DNA of 26,166 bases from Planctomycetota bacterium (GTDB lineage Bacteria; Planctomycetota; Planctomycetia; Pirellulales; Thermoguttaceae). The stretch lies in the NCBI GenBank assembly GCA_021784975.1, contig JAJYGU010000469.1, forward strand, positions 1 through 26,166, given 5' to 3'. The position numbers were made by a program, and so were the translations under genes. The first letter of the stretch is position 1; each line of letters begins with the position of its first letter. Shown here one piece after another: positions 15,169 to 23,312 of this stretch. The notes beneath the pieces were generated by a model. It ran no database searches. It saw only the letters and a program-made list of their open reading frames with translations, and was not told the origin of the DNA.

Positions 15169-17427
15169 TCAGTCCTGACGCCCTACACTCGTCAACTGAT
15201 TGTTGTTCGGTGAACCACCGGCCATTGTACCCAAGACGACGAGTTCGCTGGAGGTGGCCACCACCAGCCGGCCCCCGGCGACCAGTAGATTGCCGCCGTG
15301 AACGCCGCGGGCCGCCAGGTCGATGCGTTTCTCGGGGCGGGCGGTTTCCTGGTCGAAGACGTAAAGGTTGTCGCGGGTGGGCCAGAGGACGCTCTTGCCC
15401 GCCAGCAGGCCGCGGCCCGCGCCGGGCCCTTCGGAGCTGTCGGGCCAGACATGTTTTACGCGGCCCTGGTTGGCATCCTTCAGACCGATCCAGTAAAGCC
15501 TACGCCCGCCGGCTATCAGCCAGTCGCGGGTGGCGCCGAGCAGGTGTAGGGCGTCGGCCACCTGGGTATCGGTCTGCCAAAGCATCTGGCCGGTGGCGGC
15601 CTCGAAGGCCAAGATTCGGGGGCTATCGGCCGGCGCCACCAGGAGCGTGCCACGATCGTATACGCAGGGGTTTAAGTCGCGCCGCCAATGCGGGGCCAGC
15701 CGCGTCAGGTCGCCGTGCCGCGCGCGGGGATACAGGCTGACCCAGAGCAGCCGGCCGTCGTCGGCCCGCACCGCGGCCACTGCCCCGAGATTGGTGTTGC
15801 AGTACAACGTATGGCCGACCAGCGTCAACAAATTGTGGGTGCTTTCGTAGAGGGCGCCGCGGGCAGGGGTGTCGGCCCCGCATAGGAAGCACCGCCAGCG
15901 AAGCCGGCCGGTCTCGGGGTCCAGGCAGGCCACAAATGCCTGCGGACGGATGTCACTGCGCCGCATGGCAAGGTACACCCCGTCGTCATCGACCACCGGC
16001 GAGCCCTCGAACGCCCAACCCTCGTCCGGCTCGGCCCGCCACAGCAAACGCCCTTGGGCGTTGAGATCCAGGCAGACCAGATAGCCGCGCTGCCAGAGCG
16101 CCGTGGCGGCTGGCGGCTGGCTGGTGACGGCGGAGCCCATGCGGGCAAAGAGCCTGCCGGCGTAGGCGGTCATGGTGAATCGCGGCGTGCCCAGCGTCTC
16201 CGCTGGCGAAGCAGCACTGGCAGCCGCGCCGCTCAGTTGGCTCTGAAAGATGGTCGCCGTGTCTGCCCACATCGGGCCACCGCGATCCAGACGAAATGCC
16301 TTAATCGTGTCGGCATCGTTGATCAACAGCATCCTGCCGATCACCAGGGGCTGAAAACTTAGTGGCCGCTGCGGATCCTCGCCACTGCGTATGGGCTCGA
16401 AGGCGTGTTCCATAGACGATGGCTCGGGACGCAGCCGCCTTCGCCAAACCACCGCCCCCACGTCAATCAACGGCGGCGCCACCCGGTTGCGCTGCGGACT
16501 GCCCGCAAAGGTCGGCCAATCGGCTGAACGGGGACAGGCACATTTTTCAGCCCCGGGCAGGGCACCGACCGAAGGTTCGTCGCCGAACATGGTCGGGCTG
16601 AACAATGAGCCAGTCCCCGGCCTGTGAACGGTGGCTGCCGCACTGGCCGCTAGCAGCGATGCCAACGCCTCGGTGTAGTTCACATCTCGCCCGCCCAATC
16701 GCCCACGGGCCTCGGGATGGAGCGCGGCAAAGGCGGCCAACTCGGCCCGTGCCCGGGCGGGCGAGCCTTCGAGGATCGAAGCCAACACCAGCCGCGCCCG
16801 AACCGTCGCCAGATCAAGCTTCGTATCGGGATAACTGGGCCAGGCAGGGGTCGCCCCGGCTGCCAGGCGGTTCGGTAGGATCCGCTCCCAGCACCAGCGG
16901 GCAGCGGCCGGGTCGCTCGACTCCAAATCCATCTCGCCCAGGGCCATCAGGGCCTTGTCGCCGTAGCTGCTGGCAAACGCCTCGTCGACCACCTTCTGCA
17001 ACAGGGCGCGTTGTCGCCGAGCAAGGCCCGCTTCGTACCACTTACGTGCGGCGGGATCGACGCGGTCGCGATAACGCTTGAGCGCCGGCGGCGGCAGGGC
17101 CGCCAGCCGCATCTGAACAAAATCGCGGAGATTCAGGTAGCGACGCTGCGTCACCGCTACCAACTTCGCCTCCGCAGCCTCCGAAAGCCGGCAAAGGGTG
17201 TCGACGGCCTCATCCCATTGCTGGTCGGCCAGGCAGGCCTTGACCCGCTCAAGCTGAGCCAGCACCGATTGATCGACCCGATCGAGTTGGACGGTGTCCG
17301 AGAGATCAAACGTTCGTGCGGTTGACGAAAACCCCAACGGCTGCGCCCAGCCGCCGGCGCCCTGCGCCAGCACGCCGACCGCGGCGAACACTGCGACGAC
17401 GATTGAACTGCGGCAAAAGGCGAGCAT
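15169..17427 (-). CDS. Exported PQQ/BamB-like β-propeller protein with in-frame insert
   Basis: 752 residues from the ATG at 17427. This start gives a good signal peptide (basic MLAFCRSS, hydrophobic IVVAVFAAVGVLA, cleavage near GGWAQ). A longer in-frame reading would translate a palindromic repeat and is rejected. Residues about 40-250 are helical with a TPR-like unit (DQQWDEAVDTLCRLSE). From about 305 a PQQ-type propeller starts with WPTFAGSPQRNRVAPP and continues with repeated blades such as GYLVCLDLNAQGRLLWRAEPDE, FVACLDPETGRLRWRC and ILAFEAATGQMLWQT. No catalytic quinoprotein motif was seen, so it is probably a binding or scaffold protein in the periplasm. Residues about 270-300 come from the repeat at 16530-16618, between the helical part and the propeller. 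First gene of the MoxR operon. Confidence 0.9.
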   Translation of the reverse strand: MLAFCRSSIVVAVFAAVGVLAQGAGGWAQPLGFSSTARTFDLSDTVQLDRVDQSVLAQLERVKACLADQQWDEAVDTLCRLSEAAEAKLVAVTQRRYLNLRDFVQMRLAALPPPALKRYRDRVDPAARKWYEAGLARRQRALLQKVVDEAFASSYGDKALMALGEMDLESSDPAAARWCWERILPNRLAAGATPAWPSYPDTKLDLATVRARLVLASILEGSPARARAELAAFAALHPEARGRLGGRDVNYTEALASLLAASAAATVHRPGTGSLFSPTMFGDEPSVGALPGAEKCACPRSADWPTFAGSPQRNRVAPPLIDVGAVVWRRRLRPEPSSMEHAFEPIRSGEDPQRPLSFQPLVIGRMLLINDADTIKAFRLDRGGPMWADTATIFQSQLSGAAASAASPAETLGTPRFTMTAYAGRLFARMGSAVTSQPPAATALWQRGYLVCLDLNAQGRLLWRAEPDEGWAFEGSPVVDDDGVYLAMRRSDIRPQAFVACLDPETGRLRWRCFLCGADTPARGALYESTHNLLTLVGHTLYCNTNLGAVAAVRADDGRLLWVSLYPRARHGDLTRLAPHWRRDLNPCVYDRGTLLVAPADSPRILAFEAATGQMLWQTDTQVADALHLLGATRDWLIAGGRRLYWIGLKDANQGRVKHVWPDSSEGPGAGRGLLAGKSVLWPTRDNLYVFDQETARPEKRIDLAARGVHGGNLLVAGGRLVVATSSELVVLGTMAGGSPNNNQLTSVGRQD
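16530..16618. repeat. GGGGACAGGCAC...GAGCCAGTCCCC inverted repeat inside the PQQ gene
   Basis: Left GGGGACAGGCAC (16530-16541) and right GAGCCAGTCCCC (16607-16618), with inner arms TTTTTCAGCCC and GGGCTGAACAA. Same arm sequences as 13992-14075. The host frame reads through it without a stop and yields a Gly/Ser/Pro/Cys-containing linker just before the propeller. Confidence 0.65.
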
Positions 17428-17480
17428 GCCCTTAAGTATAAGAGACAACGGGATTTCGGAAAAGGAGACGGAGGTCGGCC

Positions 17481-17549
17481 GGGGACGGTCCCGGCACTTG
17501 TGGCGGGCACCGTGCAACAGGAGGGTCGGCAAAAAATGGGACTGTCCCC
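17481..17549. repeat. Degenerate GGGGAC-type inverted repeat upstream of the PQQ gene
   Basis: GGGGACGGTCCC (17481-17492) faces GGGACTGTCCCC (17538-17549), with GGCAC and GTGC-rich sequence between. It lies in the divergent spacer between the minus-strand operon (start 17427) and the plus-strand gene at 17721, so it sits in the likely 5' region of the operon. Confidence 0.55.
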
Positions 17550-17592
17550 TTCTGTCCCCCATGGCCGCAGTCGCCCTCCCGCTCCAGCCCCC

Positions 17593-17620
17593 TTGACGCA
17601 CCGCTCCCTCGTGGTAGATT
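17593..17620 (+). promoter_or_regulatory. Candidate sigma-70 promoter for the LolA-like gene
   Basis: TTGACG (17593-17598) and TAGATT (17615-17620) with a 16-bp spacer match the -35 and -10 consensus at 5/6 and 4/6. Start of transcription would be near 17627, giving a ~94-nt leader that contains the hairpin at 17658-17695. Confidence 0.45.
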
Positions 17621-17657
17621 CACTGCCGCGGAACAAATCCAATTCGCTATCAGTGAG

Positions 17658-17695
17658 CCCGGCTCATGGCTCGTAGCTCATGGCTTTGAGCCGGG
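17658..17695 (+). promoter_or_regulatory. 5' leader hairpin with duplicated GCTCATGGCT
   Basis: CCCGGCTCA (17658-17666) pairs perfectly with TGAGCCGGG (17687-17695). The loop region carries the direct repeat GCTCATGGCT (17662-17671 and 17676-17685). It ends about 10 nt before the GGAGG ribosome binding site of the 17721 gene, so it could influence translation or mRNA stability, or simply be a mobile palindrome. Confidence 0.45.
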
Positions 17696-17720
17696 AAACC
17701 GTCAACGGAGGAAACAGAAC

Positions 17721-18506
17721 ATGAGTGCGATACGCTGGCATCTTGGCGTCGCTTTGGCAGTGCTGACAACCGTGGCGGGTGGACGGCTGGTGGCGGCGGA
17801 GGTCGAGCAGCCGACCGACAAGCTGATCGCCCAACTGGAGGCCAAGGCAAAGCCTGCGCAAAGCGTCAAGGCCGACACGAAGATGTCCATGTCGATGATG
17901 GGGCAAAAGGTGACCATGCGCGGCACTCTGCTGTTCAAGAAGCCCCGCAAGAGCCGGATGGAGATGAGCATGCAGATGGGTTCCATGAAAATGGACCAGA
18001 TCATGATCTCCGACGGCACAACCGTCTGGACCTACCAGCCCACGCTCAACATGGCCAACAAGATCAACCTGGTCAAGCTGCAGGCCGAGACCGGCCTGGA
18101 AAACGCGGGCCAGCACAACACGGGCGACATCGCGAAGCCGTTTGGAGGCTTCGACCCCAAGACCATTAAGCCCGCCGGCACGGAGGTGCTCGACGGCGTC
18201 AAGACCTACGCCTTCGAGGGAAGTCCCAAGACGGCGGAATTGCCCCAAGGTTTTCCGTTCCGGCCCGCCAAGATCAAGGTCTGGGTGGGTGCAGACGACG
18301 GGCAGTTGCGTCAGATGGTCATGTTCGACAAAGACGGCAAGCAGATGATGTCGCAGACCTACGACCACGTCCAGCTCAACGTCCCCGCGCCCGACAGCCA
18401 GTTCGAGTTCGCCCCGCCCAAAGGGGTCCAGGTGAGGGACATGACCGAGGGCGTCATCAAGATGTTCCAGCAGATGAAGAAGGCGAAACCGGCGAAACGG
18501 AGTTGA
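17721..18506 (+). CDS. LolA-like exported protein, methionine-rich
   Basis: 261 residues with a signal peptide (MSAIRWHLGVALAVLTTVAGG, cleavage near VAAEV) and an optimal GGAGG ribosome binding site upstream of the ATG. The mature part has the LolA/LolB-type pattern: an N-terminal helix (QPTDKLIAQLEAKAKPAQSV), antiparallel strands (ADTKMSMSMMGQKVTMRGTL, FKKPRKSRMEMSMQM), then MISDGTTVWTYQPTLN and KIKVWVGADDGQLRQMVMFDKDG. Related families (DUF2092, outer-membrane lipoprotein sorting) bind hydrophobic ligands in the periplasm. The first two strands are unusually Met-rich. The basic tail KKAKPAKRS is odd for LolA. The downstream Tat-exported protein starts 3 bp after the stop, so the two are co-translated. 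Ligand unknown. Confidence 0.78.
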   Translation: MSAIRWHLGVALAVLTTVAGGRLVAAEVEQPTDKLIAQLEAKAKPAQSVKADTKMSMSMMGQKVTMRGTLLFKKPRKSRMEMSMQMGSMKMDQIMISDGTTVWTYQPTLNMANKINLVKLQAETGLENAGQHNTGDIAKPFGGFDPKTIKPAGTEVLDGVKTYAFEGSPKTAELPQGFPFRPAKIKVWVGADDGQLRQMVMFDKDGKQMMSQTYDHVQLNVPAPDSQFEFAPPKGVQVRDMTEGVIKMFQQMKKAKPAKRS

Positions 18507-18509
18507 CTA

Positions 18510-20069
18510 ATGCCTAACGAGGTCCTGATTCCAAGTGTCGCCCTGGGCGCCGGCAGCCGGCGCGATTTTCTGAAGACCACGGCCGCCGCCAGCGCTGCCC
18601 TCATTGCCGACCGACCGTCGAGGCCTGAGCCACGGGGGAAGCAGCATCCCGTCACCCGGCCCGCCGCGGACGCCTATCCGTACCCGATCGGGTTCGGCGC
18701 GTGGATCAACGACCTGCGCAATGAGCCGCTCCCGCTCCAAAACTGGCCCGCTCCGCAGTTCGACGATGCGACTTTGGAGGGCGCGGTCCGCGCCTTGGAC
18801 GTGATGGGCGAGTCAGGGTACCGGTATCTGGACGCCTTCGGGCTTTGGGCCACGGGTGACTATCCGCCGGACATTGTCAGCGCGTTCCGGGACAAGCCGC
18901 GCCACCGGCGGCTCGAGCGGCTCTTCACAGAGGCGCGGAAACGCAACATCGGCATGATCCTTCCCCTGGGGCTGTTCACCTGGGGATACGATCGCATCAT
19001 CCGGGAAGATGCGGAAGTACGCGGCAAGGACGAAAAGGGCCACCCGCACGCCCATGCCATGTGCGGGGCCAAGGAACGCTCGTGGGGTTATATCGAGAAG
19101 CTGATCGATGCGGCGCTCAGCCAGTTCGATTTTGCCGGCGTCCACATGGAATCGGCCGACCTGGGCTATTGCTCGTGCCCGGAGTGCGCCGGACGCGACG
19201 GTGCGGTGGGCTACAACTGCCGGCTCAACGTGCGTGCCGCCGACTACCTCAAGGCCAAGAGGCGCGATTTGCTCGTGTACACAATCTCCATCAATTGGGT
19301 GCCGTGGCGATTGACCGAGAAAGGCGCGCAGCAGCAATTCACCCGGGAGGAATTCCGACACGTCCTCGAGTTGAGCAAGCATATCGACGTGTTCATGGAT
19401 CAGGGCCACCGAGGCTACTACACGCCGCCCGAATGGATTCCGCAACTGCACTGCAACTACGGCACGTCCGGCGGCCTGTGGGTGTACCACTGCGTTCGCA
19501 TGAACCGGCTCAGCTACCTCATCCCCTACCCGAAACGCGCCTGCAACCTCATCAAACGGGACTACGCCCGGGGCGCGCGGGCGTGCCTCTACTATCAGGG
19601 CCCGATGATCAACCCGGCGGTCGAGATCAACTCCGCCGTGGCCGGCCGCATTATGAACGACCTCAGCCGGAGTGCCGAGGACGTGCTCGAAGAGGTGGTC
19701 GCGGCCTACTACCAACCGCGGACCGTCGAAGCGTGCAAAGCGCTGGCCGGCGTCTACGCGCGGATCGAGGAAGGGTACTTTGGCCGCTGGAAGCCGGAGG
19801 CAATCAAGGAAGCCCACCACATGGATATGCCCGGCGAGTTCTCCGGCTGGGGGCTGTTTGGTGAGGAGCCCGAGATTCCCGCCCACCTATGCGAGCCGTG
19901 GCTCGACAAAACGGGCCGCGCCGCCTACCAAGACGAACTGGTCGCCTGCCTCAAGGTCCTCGAGGGAATAAAGGCCGACTTTGCCGACGCCCAGCGCATC
20001 GCGCGGCTCATCGATGCCCTTACCTTGACCGTCCAGATTCTGAGAGGCTACATCGCCTACAAGACCTGA
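18510..20069 (+). CDS. Tat-exported glycoside-hydrolase-like protein
   Basis: 519 residues. A twin-arginine signal (SRRDFLKTTAAASAALIA, residues 16-33) directs export in folded form. The body reads as a TIM-barrel of the GH20/GH67/DUF4838-like type: GYRYLDAFGLWATGDYP, then RNIGMILPLGLFTWGYD, then FDFAGVHMESADLGYC, DLLVYTISINWVPW and HIDVFMDQGHRGYYTPPEW. E214 (HMES) is a plausible catalytic acid. It is followed by a Cys cluster C221-x-C223-x2-C226, a pattern also seen in barrel proteins that read '...GxCxCPxC'. A helical C-terminal domain (about 365-519) follows. Substrate cannot be named; a sugar-acid or amino-sugar polymer is a guess from the fold. GGAG sits 7 nt before the ATG. Coupled to the LolA-like gene upstream. 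Confidence 0.75.
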   Translation: MPNEVLIPSVALGAGSRRDFLKTTAAASAALIADRPSRPEPRGKQHPVTRPAADAYPYPIGFGAWINDLRNEPLPLQNWPAPQFDDATLEGAVRALDVMGESGYRYLDAFGLWATGDYPPDIVSAFRDKPRHRRLERLFTEARKRNIGMILPLGLFTWGYDRIIREDAEVRGKDEKGHPHAHAMCGAKERSWGYIEKLIDAALSQFDFAGVHMESADLGYCSCPECAGRDGAVGYNCRLNVRAADYLKAKRRDLLVYTISINWVPWRLTEKGAQQQFTREEFRHVLELSKHIDVFMDQGHRGYYTPPEWIPQLHCNYGTSGGLWVYHCVRMNRLSYLIPYPKRACNLIKRDYARGARACLYYQGPMINPAVEINSAVAGRIMNDLSRSAEDVLEEVVAAYYQPRTVEACKALAGVYARIEEGYFGRWKPEAIKEAHHMDMPGEFSGWGLFGEEPEIPAHLCEPWLDKTGRAAYQDELVACLKVLEGIKADFADAQRIARLIDALTLTVQILRGYIAYKT

Positions 20070-20117
20070 CCGGCCGCTGCGTAGGGTTGCAACGCGGCAG
20101 AGCCGGTCTATATTATT
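20068..20117 (+). terminator. Strong bipartite hairpin after the glycosidase-like gene
   Basis: The outer stem GACCGGC (20068-20074)/GCCGGTC (20102-20108) and inner stem GCTGCGT (20076-20082)/ACGCGGC (20092-20098) stack into a ~14-bp GC-rich hairpin starting inside the stop codon. It is followed by TATATTATT (20109-20117), a weak U-rich tail. Good candidate for factor-independent termination. Confidence 0.6.
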
Positions 20118-20182
20118 GGTTAGGTTAACGAAAGTCACGCGAATCCGAGTCGAGCTGATCGGCGGCGGTTCTGTGGGGGTGA

Positions 20183-21403
20183 ATGCGTTCGACGGCTTCC
20201 GTCCCTGCCGGGCCCGAGGAGCTGGAACTGACTGTGAAAGTCGCATTCTCGTGTGACCATTGCCAGGCCCCTTTCCTTGTGGACGCGGCCTTGGCCGGCC
20301 GGACCGGACGTTGCCGCTATTGCGGGCACCGGATGGTCGTGCCTGCCCAATCGACGCGCGAAGGGTCGATGCTGGGCGCTGGCCAGCAGGGCGCGGCAGC
20401 AGCCGTTGCGGCCGCCGTCGGCGCGAAGCGGGTCCGCAGGCGGCGCGTGGCTGCGAGTCCGCGGCGGCAGGCCGTTTCGGCGGCTGCTCGGCCGGCGACC
20501 TGGCGGGAAGCCGTCGCCAGTCAGATGGGACTGAAGCCGGCCCAAGACGAGGCGGCCCCGGTTGCGGCCCGGCCCCAGCAGGCGCAATCGGAGCTTGACG
20601 AGCTCAGTTCGTCCTACGATTTGCGGCCCATGTCGAAAGACTCGTTGCCCATGGTCCGCCGTAAGGAACTGGAGCCGGAGGAAGAGGAAGCCGGATCGAC
20701 CTACAAGATTGTCATTCCCCGCGAGATCCGCAAAGAGATCGAAGGCCATTCGCAACTGCCGGTGGCGCTGCGGAAGGGGTATGCCGGGAGCGTGAAGTCC
20801 TACCGCCGGCTCTTCGACATGGCGGCCAAGCTGTCGGGCTCGGTCAGCAACCTCAGTTACTCCTTGTCGCTGGCCCTCTTCATACTGGCGCTGGCGGGTG
20901 TCTTGTCGAATCGTCATTCGCTGGCGATCTTCGGGCTGAGCGCGATCGTCCTGCTGAACCTGGTGGGGATGGCCGGCGACGCAGTGAACCTGGTGATGCT
21001 CTCGTTTCGCAAGAACCCGGTGCGGGGCGCGTTGTTCCTCGTTCCCCCGATTACGATCCTCTACCTGTTCTGGGATTGGGACCGCTACCGTGAGACGGTC
21101 AACCGGCTGCTGGTTCCGGTGGCCATGTTGTGTCTGGTGGTGGCGGCCTATATCGGCCTCCCCTGGTTGAACGGCGGGCGACCAGAACCGGCCACGCTCC
21201 AGGAACGGGTCGAAAGGGCGGTGCAGAACATCCCGACCGACGTCGGTCGCTCAACCGCTGAGCTCCGGCAGAAAGCCGCCGGAGCCGCCCGCGAATTGCC
21301 GGGGCAGATCAAGGCGGCCGAGAAAAAGATGCGCGACGCCGCCGAGACTGCAGGGCGGAAGTTTGAAGCAGCAAAGCAGCGGCGGGCGGCGCAACCGCCT
21401 TAG
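20183..21403 (+). CDS. Zinc-ribbon membrane protein, unknown function
   Basis: 406 residues. An N-terminal zinc ribbon is formed by C24-x2-C27 and C44-x2-C47 (FSCDHCQAPF...GRCRYCGHRM). An Ala/Arg-rich low-complexity linker follows (about 65-140), then an acidic EEEEAG patch. Four membrane segments come next (about 230-340, including LALFILALAGVL, IFGLSAIVLLNLVGMAGDAV, GALFLVPPITILYLFW and LLVPVAMLCLVVAAYIGLPWL). The helical Lys/Ala-rich tail (QIKAAEKKMRDAAETAGRKF) ends the protein. An alternative start is the GTG at 20234 (VKVAFSC), directly before the ribbon. This zinc-ribbon plus membrane layout is frequent in planctomycetes without known function. The kinase gene follows 55 bp downstream, so the two may act together. 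Confidence 0.75.
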   Translation: MRSTASVPAGPEELELTVKVAFSCDHCQAPFLVDAALAGRTGRCRYCGHRMVVPAQSTREGSMLGAGQQGAAAAVAAAVGAKRVRRRRVAASPRRQAVSAAARPATWREAVASQMGLKPAQDEAAPVAARPQQAQSELDELSSSYDLRPMSKDSLPMVRRKELEPEEEEAGSTYKIVIPREIRKEIEGHSQLPVALRKGYAGSVKSYRRLFDMAAKLSGSVSNLSYSLSLALFILALAGVLSNRHSLAIFGLSAIVLLNLVGMAGDAVNLVMLSFRKNPVRGALFLVPPITILYLFWDWDRYRETVNRLLVPVAMLCLVVAAYIGLPWLNGGRPEPATLQERVERAVQNIPTDVGRSTAELRQKAAGAARELPGQIKAAEKKMRDAAETAGRKFEAAKQRRAAQPP

Positions 21404-21458
21404 CCCACACGGATTTGGTATTGGAATAGCCGGCGAATCGAACCACGAGGCCTTGGCG

Positions 21459-23141
21459 ATGGACGTGTCCGACGAAACACCGGGACCAAAACCGGATCCG
21501 GCGTTGAACGAAGAGATCGAGCTGGAGTCGACCGAGGCGGCCGCCTTCGAGGCGTGGCGCGACAGGACCCGTGGCCAGCGCTACTGGGCATCGGCCAGCG
21601 CCGGCGTCGGCGACGAGGCCACCCGGCTGCTTCGTTCGCGGTTGCTGGCCGCAGCGGGCTGCCTGTTCGTTTTTAATCTCATTCTCGTGATCCTGAGCGC
21701 CACCCCCGATTCCCAACTGCGCCTCGGGGCGGGCTCGCTGGCGCTGCGAGCGGTGATCACCTTCCTCGTATGCTCGTTGCTGCTGAGCCGTCGGCCGCTC
21801 GGCTATCGTCAACTCCGCGGGATCGAAGTCCTTCTGTTCGGCTCGGAATTGGTCCTCCAACTGGCCGCCCAATATCGCTTCAATATCCAATTCGTCGATC
21901 AAGGCGATCTCATCGCGACGCTGTTGCTTCAAAAGAACGGCACCATGCGCCTGATGCTGTTGATGCTGATCTACGGGATTTTCATTCCCAATCCCCCCAA
22001 GATCACCGCCGGCGTCGTGCTCAGCATGGCGATGAGTCTGATTGTCTGCCACGCGCTGGTCTTGCACCACGCCGTGACCGCTAGCGTGTTGGTGGACAAG
22101 ATGGCCGACCGTCAGAACGCGATCGCCAACGCCTTGACGCTTCTGCTGGGGGCGGGGCTGGCCGTCTTCTCGGCCTACACCCTCCGCGGCCTGCGCAGGG
22201 AGCTCCGCAACGCCCGCCGCCTGGGCCAGTACCAGTTGTTTGAGCAAATCGGGGCGGGAGGCATGGGCGAGGTCTACCTGGCGGAGCACCAACTGTTGAA
22301 GCGCCCCTGCGCGCTGAAGCTGATTCACGCCGACCTGAGAGAGAACGCGGTGGCCATGGCCCGCTTCGAGCGCGAGGTTCAATCGGCGGCCATGTTGTCG
22401 CACCCGAACACGATCGAGATTTTCGACTACGGCCGCGCCGAGGACGGCGCTTTTTACTACGTGATGGAATATCTGCCCGGCTTGAGCGTCCACGAGCTGG
22501 TGCGGCAAGCCGGGCCCATGCCGCCGGGCCGGGCGGTGTATCTCATGCGGCAGGTCTGCGGATCGCTGGCCGAGGCGCACCGCGCGGGGCTGGTGCATCG
22601 CGACTTGAAGCCGGGAAACATCTTCGTGGCCGTGCTCGGCGGCCAATGCGACGTGGCCAAGGTCTTGGATTTCGGACTGGTCAAGCAGCAGCAGCCGGCC
22701 GACGGCCTTCAATTGACGGCCCAGTATACGGTCAGCGGCACTCCCACCTACATGTCGCCCGAACAAGCCGTGGGCCGCGAGGACGTGGACGGCCGCGCCG
22801 ACCTGTACGCCCTGGGGGCGATTCTCTATTTCATGCTGACCGGCGAGCCGCCGTTTACCCGCGACACCCCCATGGCGCTGATGATCGCGCACGCCACCGA
22901 GCCGGTTCGACCGCCGTCGGAAATCCTCCCCGCCCTGCCGGCCGACCTGGAAGCCGTGGTGCTCCGCTGCCTGGCCAAGCAGCCGGCCGACCGTTTTCCC
23001 GACGCTCGCTCGCTGGCGGCGGCCCTGGCCGCTTGCGCCTGCGCCTCCGAGTGGGACCAGGCCCGCGCCGAACAATGGTGGCAGGCGCACGCGGCGGCGA
23101 AGACATCCTTCACCGTTGAACAAGGTGAGTCGAGTAAGTAG
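21459..23141 (+). CDS. Membrane-anchored Ser/Thr protein kinase (Hanks type)
   Basis: 560 residues from the ATG at 21459, chosen because GAGG lies 8 nt upstream and a longer reading overlaps the previous gene by 41 bp. The first ~250 residues form a membrane domain with about six hydrophobic helices (AAAGCLFVFNLILVIL, VITFLVCSLLL, LMLLMLIYGIFI, VVLSMAMSLIVCHALVL, ALTLLLGAGLAVFSAYTL). The kinase domain follows at the C-terminus: glycine loop GAGGMG (265-270), ALKLIH with K287, VMEYLPG, VHRDLKPGNIF (HRD 380-382), LDFGLVK (DFG 404-406) and GTPTYMSPEQA. All catalytic residues are present. Most bacterial Hanks kinases put the kinase first and the sensor last; here the order is reversed and there is no extracellular domain. 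An amphipathic coiled segment (RGLRRELRNARRLGQYQ) links the two halves. Confidence 0.93.
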   Translation: MDVSDETPGPKPDPALNEEIELESTEAAAFEAWRDRTRGQRYWASASAGVGDEATRLLRSRLLAAAGCLFVFNLILVILSATPDSQLRLGAGSLALRAVITFLVCSLLLSRRPLGYRQLRGIEVLLFGSELVLQLAAQYRFNIQFVDQGDLIATLLLQKNGTMRLMLLMLIYGIFIPNPPKITAGVVLSMAMSLIVCHALVLHHAVTASVLVDKMADRQNAIANALTLLLGAGLAVFSAYTLRGLRRELRNARRLGQYQLFEQIGAGGMGEVYLAEHQLLKRPCALKLIHADLRENAVAMARFEREVQSAAMLSHPNTIEIFDYGRAEDGAFYYVMEYLPGLSVHELVRQAGPMPPGRAVYLMRQVCGSLAEAHRAGLVHRDLKPGNIFVAVLGGQCDVAKVLDFGLVKQQQPADGLQLTAQYTVSGTPTYMSPEQAVGREDVDGRADLYALGAILYFMLTGEPPFTRDTPMALMIAHATEPVRPPSEILPALPADLEAVVLRCLAKQPADRFPDARSLAAALAACACASEWDQARAEQWWQAHAAAKTSFTVEQGESSK

Positions 23142-23220
23142 GGTGGGTCGAGTGGAGCGAGCCCCACCATGAAGCGGCGGTAGATCAGGCACCCCGTGCC
23201 TGACTTCTCCGCGGGAAGTC
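23142..23220. terminator. Three hairpins between convergent genes
   Basis: Between the kinase stop and the oppositely oriented pseudopilin: GGTGGGTCG/CGA..CCCACC (23142-23168, two bulged bases), a perfect TCAGGCAC-CCC-GTGCCTGA (23185-23203) and GACTTC/GAAGTC (23202-23220). No U-tract, so termination may be Rho-assisted, but the position suits a bidirectional terminator. The rest of the spacer to 23312 shows nothing else. Confidence 0.5.
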
Positions 23221-23312
23221 CTCACGCCAGCAGCCCTCATCGGGTCGTCGGAAGCGCCCAACCTCTACCGCTGCCGGGTAACGATGTGGAGCCGCGGCAC
23301 AATGCTGGGGGC

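Noticed and set aside
17428..17601. Longer N-terminus for the PQQ protein
   Set aside because: It would translate a palindromic repeat and hide an obvious signal peptide that begins at 17427.
20087..20114. Promoter TTGCAA-16-TATATT before the zinc-ribbon gene
   Set aside because: Overlaps the strong hairpin at 20068-20108 followed by a U-rich tail, so a terminator explains it better; not excluded as dual use.
21309..23261. 650-codon open frame opposite the kinase gene
   Set aside because: The opposite strand has all kinase motifs; the shadow has no recognisable fold.
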